This document shows positions 26,840 to 35,175 of a stretch of 64,000 bases of DNA, piece by piece (within the stretch, counting starts at the first letter, position 1; the number at the start of each line of letters is the position of its first letter). The translations under genes and the position numbers were made by a program. The DNA comes from Alphaproteobacteria bacterium (GTDB lineage Bacteria; Pseudomonadota; Alphaproteobacteria; Micropepsales; Micropepsaceae), in NCBI GenBank assembly GCA_947467345.1, contig CANIHD010000009.1, positions 1-64,000 of the forward strand, in the 5' to 3' direction. Under the pieces are notes generated by a model. That model had not been told where the DNA came from and searched no databases. It saw nothing but the letters and a program-made list of their open reading frames with translations.

Positions 26840-27910
26840 CTAAGGATGTACGTCTTCGGTGAACCATTCGGTCGGAAGTTTGTGGCCGAGGCCGGCGGCG
26901 AGCGCTTTCTTGTAGAAGACGCCACCGGTCACCGCGAACTGAAAGCCAAGCCCGATATTGTTGAGGAAGCAGGTGATCTGCTCGGGCGATGTGCGCTTCG
27001 GCCCATTGCCGGAAATCAAATCCGGCAGCGTCGGCAGCGTGGAATAATCGATACGGTCTTCCTTCTTGCCTTTGTCCTGCTCCGCTTCGGCGACATGGAC
27101 ATCTTTCGCCACGACCAGAATCGGTTTGCCGTCGCGGCTATGTACCGCGATGATATCGGCGCGCCGCACGGCGGAGACTTCGATTTCAGGCCGTTTGATC
27201 GACGACAAATGCATGCCGGGTTTCACCCAGCGTTCAAAGAACACCGGCTCCAGCACATTGGTGGCGCAGAGCGCCAAATCGGCGTTTTTCATCGCCGCTT
27301 CCGGGCTATCGACCGGGATGATATTCACGCCGAGCCGCTCGCTCCATTCGCGCGCGAAGGCTGTGCGATTGGTTTTTGTCGGGCTGAACACGCGCACGGT
27401 TTCAACCTTGCGCACGGCGCAAGCGGCCATCAATTGTGCGCCTGCCTGCCAGCCGGCACCGAGAAGTCCGACGGTCTTCGCATCTTCACGCGCAAGATAT
27501 TTAACGCCCAGTCCGCTCGCGGCGCCCACGCGCATGCGCTGCAAAACGCCATCGGGGAAAATCGCCAGCGGTTCGCCGTTCTCGCAAGAGAACAGCATGA
27601 TGAGCCCGACATAGCGGCCACCCGGAGCGGCCGGCACTTTGACGCGGCGCTCGCTGCCGCCGTCCTTCGGTGAGGTGATGAGATCGGAATTGATGCGCAC
27701 CGCGCCGACACCGAGGCTGGGCACAATGCCGTCCATGGATTTCAGGCTGTAGGTCGCGTCGGGGCGTTTCGTCTGCGTGAAGGAATTGGAGCGCGTGCGT
27801 GTGGTGGCGTGACCCTCGCGCAATTCCACATAGGCATGTTCGAAGGCGTCGATGACGTCGCCCATGTTGAGGATTTTGTCGGCGTCTTCATTGGAAAGAA
27901 TGAGGGTCAT
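26840..27910 (-). CDS. Ornithine-cyclodeaminase/mu-crystallin family dehydrogenase
   Basis: 356 residues. It has an N-terminal substrate-binding half with RTRSNSF and KVPAAPGGRYVGLIMLF, then a Rossmann NAD(P) site VGLLGAGWQAGAQLMA (about residues 147-162). The family includes ornithine cyclodeaminase, alanine dehydrogenases and ketimine reductases. The typical catalytic Asp region reads differently here, so true ornithine cyclodeaminase activity is unlikely. It sits 50 bases downstream of the second bicupin gene on the same strand and probably works in the same pathway. Confidence 0.82.
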   Translation of the reverse strand: MTLILSNEDADKILNMGDVIDAFEHAYVELREGHATTRTRSNSFTQTKRPDATYSLKSMDGIVPSLGVGAVRINSDLITSPKDGGSERRVKVPAAPGGRYVGLIMLFSCENGEPLAIFPDGVLQRMRVGAASGLGVKYLAREDAKTVGLLGAGWQAGAQLMAACAVRKVETVRVFSPTKTNRTAFAREWSERLGVNIIPVDSPEAAMKNADLALCATNVLEPVFFERWVKPGMHLSSIKRPEIEVSAVRRADIIAVHSRDGKPILVVAKDVHVAEAEQDKGKKEDRIDYSTLPTLPDLISGNGPKRTSPEQITCFLNNIGLGFQFAVTGGVFYKKALAAGLGHKLPTEWFTEDVHP

Positions 27911-27960
27911 GCCGAAATCTCGTTTTTGAATGTCAGCAGACGAGGGAAGATTCCCGTCCC

Positions 27961-29187
27961 CTACATCACATTTCCAAGTCCGTCGTCGCCGCCTTCGGTG
28001 TAGAAGGATTCATTCATGCGGCTGGTCACGCCATCGCGCTTCAATTGCGCTTCGAATTCTTTGCGAATGGCGGGGTCTTCCTCGCTATACGGAATCGCGG
28101 AGCCGCCATGCTTCAAATTGATGGCGCCGTAATCCATCAGCTCCTCGCCGGGGCGTCCCGGCTTGCGTGCGCGCTGATTATTGGGCCCGTGCCATGCGGA
28201 AATGCGCAACGGCTCTTTCGACGTTCCGAAATGCTGGTGGAACCAGTCGCCGCTCATCGGCGCTGCCGAAACCATGCCGCCCACTTCGTATTCCTGGCGC
28301 ATGACCTTATCGCCATTGCCGGCTTCCCACGGCCTTGTGCCGAGCGCCTCGGGCCACGTGTAGGTGTAGCCCTTGCCTTTGAGGCACACGAGCACGGCGG
28401 CGGAGGCGTGCTTATGCGCTTTGGAATAGCGCCCCGTTTCGTGCTGCCCGATCCAGACATAGAAGCGATTGCCGGCCAGTGATGGCTCGACGCGGCGATA
28501 GCCGGGCGAGCGGCGATTGTCCAAAGGCAGTTCGCAATTCACCGCGTCAGGCACGAAATTCGTGCGCCGCATGGCAAGGCCGCGAATCGGATCGGGAAGA
28601 ATGTCGTCCTTCGCCTTGAAATAATCGGCAGCGCCGGAGAAGCGGTCGGTGAAATTGAACGGGCAACCGAAAATAAAAGCCGGGTTGTCCATGAGGTTCA
28701 TCACATTCGGCGCCGTGGTGCCGCAGAGAAGCATGGCCGGCGCATTGGTGGCGTTGACGAAACGATGATTGGCGTTAAGCGGAATGGCGAACATCGAACC
28801 CTTCTGCCATTCGAAGACGTGCTTCTTCGTTTCGCCGTCCTGCCACACTTCGGTCGAGCCGCGCCCTTCGACCACGAAGACGAGTTTCTCGTAGAGATGT
28901 TTCTCCGGGTTCAGCGCGCCAGCCGAGGGAATCTCGACCACGTATTGGCCCCACAGCCCTTCGGTGCCGTAAAGCTGAATGTAGCTGCCGCGCCCGCCCA
29001 GTCGCTTCCACGGCGTCATTGGAAGGTCTTGGGCGCGTTTCACGCCGATACCGCGATAGAGCGGCACGCCCTCCGCCTCCATGAAGGCGTCGTAGGGCAT
29101 TTGCGGGCGCAGGAATTTGCCGAAGCCGGCCTGTTGGCCCTTGCCGGGCTCGTGCCAATGGGTTCCGAGGTCAGGTGCGCCGTGCAT
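27961..29187 (-). CDS. Bicupin, gentisate-dioxygenase-like, copy 2
   Basis: 408 residues from ATG 29187, where similarity to copy 1 (13383-14606) begins: both open with a short H-x(n)-HWHEP sequence. Conserved blocks include FGKFLRPQMPYDAFME, KHLYEKLVFVVEGRGSTEVW, LPLDNRRSPG, ETGRYSKAHKHASAAVLVCLKGKGYTYTWPE and WFHQHFG. The HKH plus HQH set in the C-terminal cupin probably binds iron. It is followed by the ornithine-cyclodeaminase-like gene rather than by a transporter, so the two bicupins serve different gene neighbourhoods. Confidence 0.78.
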   Translation of the reverse strand: MHGAPDLGTHWHEPGKGQQAGFGKFLRPQMPYDAFMEAEGVPLYRGIGVKRAQDLPMTPWKRLGGRGSYIQLYGTEGLWGQYVVEIPSAGALNPEKHLYEKLVFVVEGRGSTEVWQDGETKKHVFEWQKGSMFAIPLNANHRFVNATNAPAMLLCGTTAPNVMNLMDNPAFIFGCPFNFTDRFSGAADYFKAKDDILPDPIRGLAMRRTNFVPDAVNCELPLDNRRSPGYRRVEPSLAGNRFYVWIGQHETGRYSKAHKHASAAVLVCLKGKGYTYTWPEALGTRPWEAGNGDKVMRQEYEVGGMVSAAPMSGDWFHQHFGTSKEPLRISAWHGPNNQRARKPGRPGEELMDYGAINLKHGGSAIPYSEEDPAIRKEFEAQLKRDGVTSRMNESFYTEGGDDGLGNVM

Positions 29188-29225
29188 GGGAATCTCGCCG
29201 CTGGTTCGCGGCGATAGGGAACACA

Positions 29226-29888
29226 TCAGGCCACGCGGCGCAACAATTCCGGCCCGTCCAGAAGGCTTGATTCCCTGGCCTTCGCCACCGGCCAGCCGCG
29301 CATCATTTCGGCCGGGTAGGGCATGATCAGATTGTAGGCCGCATAGGGGTTGGAACTCGGCGTCAGCCAGGCGCGCTCGTCCTCGCGGTAGAGGATGGCG
29401 GGCATACGTTCGTCCACGAGCGCAAGCGATTCGTTAGGGCCGGTGGTGATGATGGCGCAGCGGTCCGTGCCGTCCGCGTGGGGCAGCCACATGGCGGCGA
29501 CACCCATGATGCCCGAATCGTCCAGCGCGAAGGCCCAATGATGGCCGCCGCGGGCGTGCTGGGGCGGGCCGGCATAGAACGCATCCGCCGGCACGATGCA
29601 GCGATTGGTGGAAAAGAGATCCTGCAGGAGCGCCGCGCGGCGAAGTTCAAGCGCCGTCACGGCAACGATAACGCCATCCACCGTGCTGAGCGCGTGGTGG
29701 TCGAGCTCAAGCCCCCATTTGAGGAAGGCGAGTTCGCGGCGCCGGTTTTCGCCTTGGCGAATCACCGGCAGCGCGTCGCGGGGACGCACATTCCAGCTTG
29801 TGGAGATCGCGGGGAGGGGCCGGGTACGAACGGAAAATCGCGCGCAGATCGCGGCAGACTCGCTCGAACGCACCATACGGTTACACAT
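29226..29888 (-). CDS. SRAP (HMCES/YedK) family protein lacking most active-site residues
   Basis: 220 residues from ATG 29888, chosen so that the protein opens MCNR with Cys2, the residue that crosslinks to abasic DNA in SRAP proteins. The scaffold is recognisable: WNVRPRDALPVI, LKWGL, RCIVPADAFYAG and ERMPAIL. The usual Asn of NARAET is V77, the catalytic Glu of GFYEW is A106, and the His before RMP is D159. The G-rich ribosome-binding site lies within a hairpin (GCCCC 29893-29897 with GGGGC 29905-29909). Crosslinking may persist but normal reversal chemistry is doubtful. Confidence 0.82.
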   Translation of the reverse strand: MCNRMVRSSESAAICARFSVRTRPLPAISTSWNVRPRDALPVIRQGENRRRELAFLKWGLELDHHALSTVDGVIVAVTALELRRAALLQDLFSTNRCIVPADAFYAGPPQHARGGHHWAFALDDSGIMGVAAMWLPHADGTDRCAIITTGPNESLALVDERMPAILYREDERAWLTPSSNPYAAYNLIMPYPAEMMRGWPVAKARESSLLDGPELLRRVA

Positions 29889-29978
29889 GCATGCCCCCAC
29901 TAACGGGGCGCAATGCAACACGGATTCGTTTTGCCTGCAAACAAATCAAGTACAAAACAAAACGCGCGCCAGCATGCT

Positions 29979-29999
29979 TACCGTACAATTCATACGGTA
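29979..29999. promoter_or_regulatory. Perfect 7-bp-arm palindrome upstream of the SRAP gene
   Basis: TACCGTA (29979-29985) and TACGGTA (29993-29999) form a perfect inverted repeat with a 7-base spacer, in AT-richer intergenic sequence between the divergent SRAP gene and the gene at 30131. The size and centre-to-centre spacing of 14 bases suit a dimeric repressor. The regulator is unknown. Confidence 0.4.
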
Positions 30000-30130
30000 G
30001 CTTGGTTCCTACTACGGCGGTCCTTGGAAGCCATGCGAATGCCCAAGAAGGCCTTGGATAAGACAAAGTTCAGTGGTTGGTAATTCTACCTGTGCAAGCG
30101 TGGCGAGGCGAAATCGGATTGTTTCCTGCT

Positions 30131-30739
30131 ATGCATCGAACTGGCTTATTACTGTCCGCGCTTTTCCTGTTTGGAGCTGTGCTCTGGTTTCCGCGTCACG
30201 CCCACGCGGACGTTTATGAGCAATTTCTAACGGTCAGTTGCGTTCAGGAAATCAGTTACTTCTCCCTACATAGTTCGGGAATTTACAATCCGAAGGAAGG
30301 GGCAGTAGAAAAAAGTCCGCATACGTTTACAGTGCAGGAACTCGAACAAAACCCGTATCATTGCACGTTAAACGATAGCGTCGAGATTGTGGTGAAAGGC
30401 CTGTGTCTGCACGCAATCTCGCCCGAAGCGGTCGCTTGCGCGCCTGGGCTTGAGGGCAGAATCCAAGAATTCGCGATTTTTGTGAACGATCAAATCTTAC
30501 CGTTAGTGGACCCACCCTTTCGGACAGCAGAGAACAAAGATTGGCTTTCGATTGTCGAGCAGCGTCAGATGGTCGAGATATCTGCCTATGCGCCATACGG
30601 AAGCCAGCAGGGGAAACTCAATTCTCTGAATTGTAGATTCCCGGAATCATACCCATTGCGCTACCAACCGGAGAACCCGAAATTTCCGCTCGCGATGGAG
30701 TGCTGGACCATCGAAAAAATACTCAGCCCCACACCGTAG
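30131..30739 (+). CDS. Secreted hypothetical protein, lower GC than neighbours
   Basis: 202 residues from ATG 30131, with a signal peptide (MHRTGLLLSALFLF to AHA). Five or more cysteines (VSCVQE, YHCTLN, GLCLHA, VACAPG, LNCRFP, MECWTI) suggest disulfide bonds in the periplasm. No family recognised. Codon use and base composition are visibly more AT-rich than the surrounding genes. The gene is flanked by 18-bp direct repeats, which points to recent acquisition. Confidence 0.65.
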   Translation: MHRTGLLLSALFLFGAVLWFPRHAHADVYEQFLTVSCVQEISYFSLHSSGIYNPKEGAVEKSPHTFTVQELEQNPYHCTLNDSVEIVVKGLCLHAISPEAVACAPGLEGRIQEFAIFVNDQILPLVDPPFRTAENKDWLSIVEQRQMVEISAYAPYGSQQGKLNSLNCRFPESYPLRYQPENPKFPLAMECWTIEKILSPTP

Positions 30740-30755
30740 CGTTGGCCGCAAAACA

Positions 30756-30786
30756 AAACGCGCGCCGGAACATCCGACGCGCGTTT
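30756..30786. terminator. Bidirectional hairpin terminator
   Basis: AAACGCGCG (30756-30764) pairs perfectly with CGCGCGTTT (30778-30786), and an inner CGGA/TCCG stem extends it. On the minus strand it is followed by GTTTTG. It sits between the convergent 30131 gene and the peroxiredoxin gene. Confidence 0.8.
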
Positions 30787-30811
30787 AGTCTGTACGTTAA
30801 GACTTACGGAC

Positions 30812-31351
30812 TTACGGGTGGGCGGCTTTGTAGGCCTTCACCGCTTCCTTGGTCTTGGTGACGTGTTCGATGGGATCGTTGCTCTGCAGGGACAGCAGGA
30901 TGTTGCCGTCCGGCGCGATCACATAGGAGATGCGCGCGGCGCGGCCAGGGCGCTGCGTGTTCTCGGCTTCATAGGATTTGATGACCGTGGCTTGCGGATC
31001 GGCCGCCACGGCGAATTTGTTGCGGCAGGCTTCGACCGAGAAGCGATCCAGCGTCTCAAGATTGTCGGCGGAGACGCCCACAACGGTGGCGTTCATGGAG
31101 GCGAATTCGTCGGTCGCTTCGGCGAATTCATGGGCTTCGATGGTGCAGCCCATGGTGAAGGCGGCCGGGTAGAAATAAAGGACCACGGGGCCCTTTTTCA
31201 GGGCGTCCGCCATGTTGAAATCGATGTGTTTGCCGCCCAGCGAAGCCTGCGTGGCGAAGGTCGGCGCCTTGGCGCCAACGGTCAGTGCGGCATAGGCCGG
31301 AAGCGCCATAGCGCCAGCCAGCAAAACGGAAGCGAAAAGAATGCGTTTCAT
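30812..31351 (-). CDS. Exported peroxiredoxin (Bcp/PrxQ-like)
   Basis: 179 residues from ATG 31351, with a signal peptide MKRILFASVLLAGAMALPAYA. The thioredoxin-fold AhpC/TSA domain carries VVLYFYPAAFTMGCTIEAHEF, where the Cys is the peroxidatic residue; family members usually have TPGCT. There is no Cys five residues later as in 2-Cys BCP, and the second Cys lies in VEACRNKF. It reduces peroxides in the periplasm, with an unknown thiol donor. Confidence 0.85.
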   Translation of the reverse strand: MKRILFASVLLAGAMALPAYAALTVGAKAPTFATQASLGGKHIDFNMADALKKGPVVLYFYPAAFTMGCTIEAHEFAEATDEFASMNATVVGVSADNLETLDRFSVEACRNKFAVAADPQATVIKSYEAENTQRPGRAARISYVIAPDGNILLSLQSNDPIEHVTKTKEAVKAYKAAHP

Positions 31352-31549
31352 GTGGTTTCTCCTCCAAAGTTGGCGGCAAGCTAGCATAGGACCAGCCCTC
31401 TGTCAGGGACGGATCTCGCCTCAGTTTAGCGCCTGTTTTTCAGTTCCGGTGAATTGGGGTCGATTTCGCGGAGAGAATAGGTATTCCTGAGTATGGGCGG
31501 ACCGGGGTCCGTCCAGCCGTCCCCCCGGCAGGTCTAACACCCGCAGCGA

Positions 31550-32929
31550 ATGCCCATGTCGCCTCCATCCGCCATTCCCAACGGCCTGCCATCGCCACGC
31601 CGCCAATGGGCGATTGTGGCGATGTGGTTCGCGCTGGCGGCATCGGTCATCGACCAGTCGATGATCAGCGTGGCGTTGCCGACCATTGCGCGCGATTTGA
31701 ACGTCGAGCCGTCTTTCGCGATCTGGATCATCAACGCCTACCAAGTGACCATCATGATGTCGCTGCTGCCTCTGGCGGCGCTGGGCGACATATTCGGCTA
31801 TAGCCGCATCTATCTTGGCGGGCTTGTCGTCTTCACGGTTGCGTCGTTGGTGTCGGCGCTTTCCGACGGCCTGACATCTCTCGTCCTCGCACGCGTGCTG
31901 CAGGGTTTCGGCGCGGCCGGGCTGATGAGCGTGAACATGGCACTGGTGCGTTTCACCTATCCGGTGGAGATGCTCGGCAAGGGCATCGGGCTCAACGCGC
32001 TGGTCCTGGCTGTGGCTGCGGCTGCCGGCCCGACAATCGCCAGCGGTATTCTAGCAGTGGCGCCTTGGCGCTGGATTTTCGCGGTCAGCGTGCCGATCGG
32101 CATCGCATCGTTCGCGATCGGGATTTGGGCGTTTCCGGATAGTCCACGTCAGCGACGGCGGTTCGATTACATCAGCGCGGCCTTAAGCGCGGCGGCCTTC
32201 GGGCTTCTCATTCTGTTCGTCGATACGCTGGGGCGCGGCGGCAGCATGTGGCTGCTGTCGGCTGAGATCGGTTTTTTCATTCTCAGCGGCGCGTTTCTGC
32301 TCCGGCGGCAGGTGTCGGCAACGGCGCCTTTGCTCCCGGTCGATCTCCTGCGTATTCCGATATTCGCGCTCTCGATTGCAACATCAATCTGCTCCTTTGT
32401 GGCGCAGACTCTTGCCGTCATTTCACTGCCCTTTTTCATGCAGACCAATCTTGGCCGCACCGCTGTACAGACGGGTCTCTTGATGGCGCCGTGGCCCATC
32501 GGCACGAGCCTGCTCGCGCCGATTGCCGGACGCCTTTCCGACAAATATCCCGCGGGGCTTTTGGGTCTCTTGGGACTTCTCGGTTTTGGCGCGGGGCTGG
32601 CGGCCTTGGCGCTGCTGCCGCCGCATGCCGGCATTCTCGATATCGCCTGGCGCATGGCGCTGACCGGAATGGGATTTGGACTCTACCAGTCGCCCAATAA
32701 CCGGACCATGATCACCTCCGCCCCGCGCGAGCGCAGTGGCGGCGCCGCCGGTATGCAGGGCATGGCGCGGCTTCTAGGGCAGTCCGTTGGCGCGGCGTTC
32801 ACCGCGATCCTGTTCGGCGTATTGGCTGCGAATGCGGCGCCTGTGGTCGCGCTCTGGCTCGCGGTTGCATTCGCGGTTCTGGGTGCCGTGGTCAGTTCCT
32901 TGCGCCTGACGGATCTGACGAAGAAATAG
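31550..32929 (+). CDS. MFS drug/metabolite efflux pump, DHA2 type
   Basis: 459 residues, 12-14 membrane helices. Family motifs seen are DQSMISVALPTIARDL (motif D1-like), LGDIFGYSRIY (motif A) and RVLQGFGAAGLMSVNMALV (motif C-like). The protein ends in LRLTDLTKK. It resembles the EmrB/QacA group that exports lipophilic compounds by proton antiport. Start may be ATG 31550 or 31556. Substrate unknown. It lies 37 bases upstream of an aldehyde dehydrogenase gene. Confidence 0.85.
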   Translation: MPMSPPSAIPNGLPSPRRQWAIVAMWFALAASVIDQSMISVALPTIARDLNVEPSFAIWIINAYQVTIMMSLLPLAALGDIFGYSRIYLGGLVVFTVASLVSALSDGLTSLVLARVLQGFGAAGLMSVNMALVRFTYPVEMLGKGIGLNALVLAVAAAAGPTIASGILAVAPWRWIFAVSVPIGIASFAIGIWAFPDSPRQRRRFDYISAALSAAAFGLLILFVDTLGRGGSMWLLSAEIGFFILSGAFLLRRQVSATAPLLPVDLLRIPIFALSIATSICSFVAQTLAVISLPFFMQTNLGRTAVQTGLLMAPWPIGTSLLAPIAGRLSDKYPAGLLGLLGLLGFGAGLAALALLPPHAGILDIAWRMALTGMGFGLYQSPNNRTMITSAPRERSGGAAGMQGMARLLGQSVGAAFTAILFGVLAANAAPVVALWLAVAFAVLGAVVSSLRLTDLTKK

Positions 32930-32966
32930 ATTGCCGTGATCGTCGCTTCGCATGTGGAGACACACG

Positions 32967-34382
32967 ATGGAATTTGAAGTCGTCAATCCTGCCACTGGTG
33001 AAATCGGCCGCTCCTATCCCGGAATGTCGAAAGAGGAATGGTCCGAAGCCGTCGTAGCGGCGCATGCGGCGCATCTCGAATGGCGCAAGACCGATTTCGC
33101 GACGCGGGCGGGCGCCATGCGGCAGACCGCGCGCATTTTGCGAATGCGGGCGCGCGAATTCGGTCGGCTAATGACCGAAGAAATGGGAAAGCCCATTAAG
33201 GACGCGATTGCCGAAGCGCAGAAATGCGCGCTGGGGTGCGAATATTATGCCGACAACGCCGAGCGCTTTCTTGCGTCACAAATTGTGGAACCCGCGCCGA
33301 AGAAAAGCTTCGTCGCGTTTCAGCCCATCGGGGTCGTGCTTGCCGTAATGCCGTGGAATTTTCCCTTTTGGCAAGTATTCCGCTTTGCTGCACCAGCTTT
33401 GATGGCAGGCAATGCCGGCGTGCTTAAGCACGCATCCAATGTTCCAGGTTGCGCGCTCGGTATCGAGAATCTGTTTCGCGAGGCGGGGTTTCCGGAACAT
33501 TTGTTCCGCACACTTTTGGTCGGCAGCCGCGATGTCGCGGACATCATCGAGCACAAATTGGTGCGCGCCGTTACGTTGACCGGCAGCACGCCTGCCGGCC
33601 GCGCGGTAGCGGCGAAGGCGGGATCGCTTCTGAAAAAATCCGTGCTCGAGCTTGGCGGCTCGGATCCCTATCTCATTCTCGGCGATGCCGATCTCGAATT
33701 CGCCGCAGCCGCCTGCGCTAAAGGGCGCTTGGTCAACACGGGGCAAAGCTGCATCGCCGCCAAACGATTCATTGTGTTGGAAGAAGTGCGCGCGCGCTTT
33801 GAGACGCTCTTGGTTGAAAACATGAATGCCGCGAAGATGGGCGATCCGATGATTGAGACGACCGATATCGGCCCATTAGCACGCCACGATTTGCGCGATG
33901 AGCTGCACAAGCAGGTTGTCGATTCCATCGCCAAAGGCGCCAAACTTTTGAGCGGCGGACAAATTCCGAGCGGTCCAGGCGCCTATTACCCGCCCACAGT
34001 TCTCACCAATGTGACCAAAGGCATGCCTGCCTATGACGAAGAAATTTTCGGGCCTGTTGCGGCGGTTATCTCAGCTAAAAATGTCGATGATGCCTTGCGC
34101 ATCGCAAATGACTCGCCGTTCGGGCTAGGCGGCGGTGTCTTCACTGCCGATCTTGCTCTCGGTGAAAGGCTCGCGGTGGAAGGAATTGAATCGGGATCGG
34201 TCTTCGTCAATGGAACGGTGGTTTCCGATCCGAAACTCCCTTTCGGCGGCGTCAAGGAGAGCGGTTACGGGCGCGAACTCTCCAGCTTCGGCATTCATGA
34301 ATTCGTGAATATCAAATCCATTGTGGTGTCGGCGCAGGCGGCGCCAGTGAAGGCGCCGCCCAATGTTGGTCATAGCGAGTAA
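32967..34382 (+). CDS. Succinate-semialdehyde-type aldehyde dehydrogenase
   Basis: 471 residues from ATG 32967 with a GGAG site. Catalytic residues of the ALDH family are present: N131 in PWNFP, E228 in LELGGSDPY and C262 in NTGQSCIAAKR. The NPATGE opening and GGSDPYLILGDADLE are typical of the Sad/YneI and GabD group oxidising succinate semialdehyde. Other short semialdehydes remain possible. Probably co-transcribed with the MFS gene. Confidence 0.88.
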   Translation: MEFEVVNPATGEIGRSYPGMSKEEWSEAVVAAHAAHLEWRKTDFATRAGAMRQTARILRMRAREFGRLMTEEMGKPIKDAIAEAQKCALGCEYYADNAERFLASQIVEPAPKKSFVAFQPIGVVLAVMPWNFPFWQVFRFAAPALMAGNAGVLKHASNVPGCALGIENLFREAGFPEHLFRTLLVGSRDVADIIEHKLVRAVTLTGSTPAGRAVAAKAGSLLKKSVLELGGSDPYLILGDADLEFAAAACAKGRLVNTGQSCIAAKRFIVLEEVRARFETLLVENMNAAKMGDPMIETTDIGPLARHDLRDELHKQVVDSIAKGAKLLSGGQIPSGPGAYYPPTVLTNVTKGMPAYDEEIFGPVAAVISAKNVDDALRIANDSPFGLGGGVFTADLALGERLAVEGIESGSVFVNGTVVSDPKLPFGGVKESGYGRELSSFGIHEFVNIKSIVVSAQAAPVKAPPNVGHSE

Positions 34383-34385
34383 TCG

Positions 34386-34562
34386 CTATCTAATCACCGA
34401 TTTGTAGATGGTGAGGCCGAGAAGAAGCGTCACCAAGAACATAATGATAAATAGGAAGAACAGGAAATTCGCGATTCCGACCGCCGCGCCCGCAACGCCG
34501 CCAAAACCAAGCGCGCCTGCGACGATGCCGAGTATCAGAAATATAAAAGCCCACCGGAGCAT
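34386..34562 (-). CDS. DUF1328 small membrane protein
   Basis: 58 residues from ATG 34562: [19 protein letters not shown], then [26 protein letters not shown], two membrane helices. This matches the YtjA/DUF1328 group frequently found in general-stress regulons. An EcfG-type promoter lies 33 bases upstream of the start. Function unknown. Confidence 0.88.
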   Translation of the reverse strand: MLRWAFIFLILGIVAGALGFGGVAGAAVGIANFLFFLFIIMFLVTLLLGLTIYKSVIR

Positions 34563-34594
34563 GTGTCTCTCCACGTATTATGTGTCGCTGTATA

Positions 34595-34620
34595 AACGCG
34601 AGTGGGCGCCCGAAAGTTCC
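34595..34620 (-). promoter_or_regulatory. EcfG-type general-stress promoter for the DUF1328 gene
   Basis: On the minus strand GGAAC (34620-34616) is followed by 17 bases and CGTT (34598-34595), the -35/-10 pattern known for alphaproteobacterial sigma-EcfG. It lies 33 bases upstream of the start codon, head to head with a second EcfG promoter. Confidence 0.8.
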
Positions 34621-34710
34621 CCAGGGTTCCTTTCTCTAAAATCGCGCTCCGTAAGCGCGGTTCCTCCCTCCCACTCACGCATTCTCTAAATAAAACGAAA
34701 CATTGCCACC

Positions 34711-34735
34711 GGAACCGCTACGGAAATACGGCGTT
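34711..34735 (+). promoter_or_regulatory. EcfG-type general-stress promoter for the PRC-barrel gene
   Basis: GGAAC (34711-34715), 16-base spacer, CGTT (34732-34735), ending 28 bases before ATG 34764. This is the canonical sigma-EcfG consensus. Together with the divergent promoter at 34595-34620 it makes this intergenic region a stress-regulated hub. Confidence 0.82.
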
Positions 34736-34763
34736 ACCGTGGCGAACTGTTTGGAGAGAGAAA

Positions 34764-35129
34764 ATGGGTACTGCTAGTGGACATACAAAAGCGATTCTGG
34801 CGTCCAAGGTGAATGGCACGCCGGTTTACGATTTGAACGGCGACAAGCTTGGTCACGTTGAAGATGTTGTTTTAGACAAACTGTCGAACAATATCATATT
34901 TGCGGTGCTCGGATTTGGCGGCGTGCTCGGTATGGGCGAAAAATTTCATCCCATTCCCTGGTCGTTGCTCGACTTCGATCCAAAAAAAGGCGGCTATGTC
35001 GTGAACGTCGAAAGAAGCCAGCTCGAAGAAGCGAAGACATACGACATCGACGCACTGACTGCCGGCGACGGCACGAGTTCTATCCGGAATGAGACCTACA
35101 AATATTATCAGGCGCCGCAATATTGGTGA
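34764..35129 (+). CDS. PRC-barrel domain stress protein
   Basis: 121 residues from ATG 34764 (TTTGGAGAGAG site). The PRC-barrel covers about residues 10-80: ASKVNGTPVYDLNGDKLGHVEDVVLDK, FGGVLGMGEKFHPIPWSLLDFD. Such single-domain proteins are typical targets of the general stress response. It has no signal peptide. An EcfG promoter is directly upstream and a hairpin terminator downstream. Confidence 0.88.
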   Translation: MGTASGHTKAILASKVNGTPVYDLNGDKLGHVEDVVLDKLSNNIIFAVLGFGGVLGMGEKFHPIPWSLLDFDPKKGGYVVNVERSQLEEAKTYDIDALTAGDGTSSIRNETYKYYQAPQYW

Positions 35130-35175
35130 TGCCGCATTCAGCCTAATACCCGCTTAGCGGGTTGGGCAAAGGGAG

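Larger units (their letters stand above)
29953..30766. repeat. 18-bp direct repeats flanking a lower-GC gene
   Basis: The sequence CAAAACAAAACGCGCGCC occurs at 29953-29970 and again at 30749-30766, bracketing the gene at 30131-30739. The second copy is part of a complete hairpin terminator; the first lacks the other stem arm. A similar but not identical string occurs in the terminator at 44601, so part of the match may reflect terminator composition. Confidence 0.5.
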
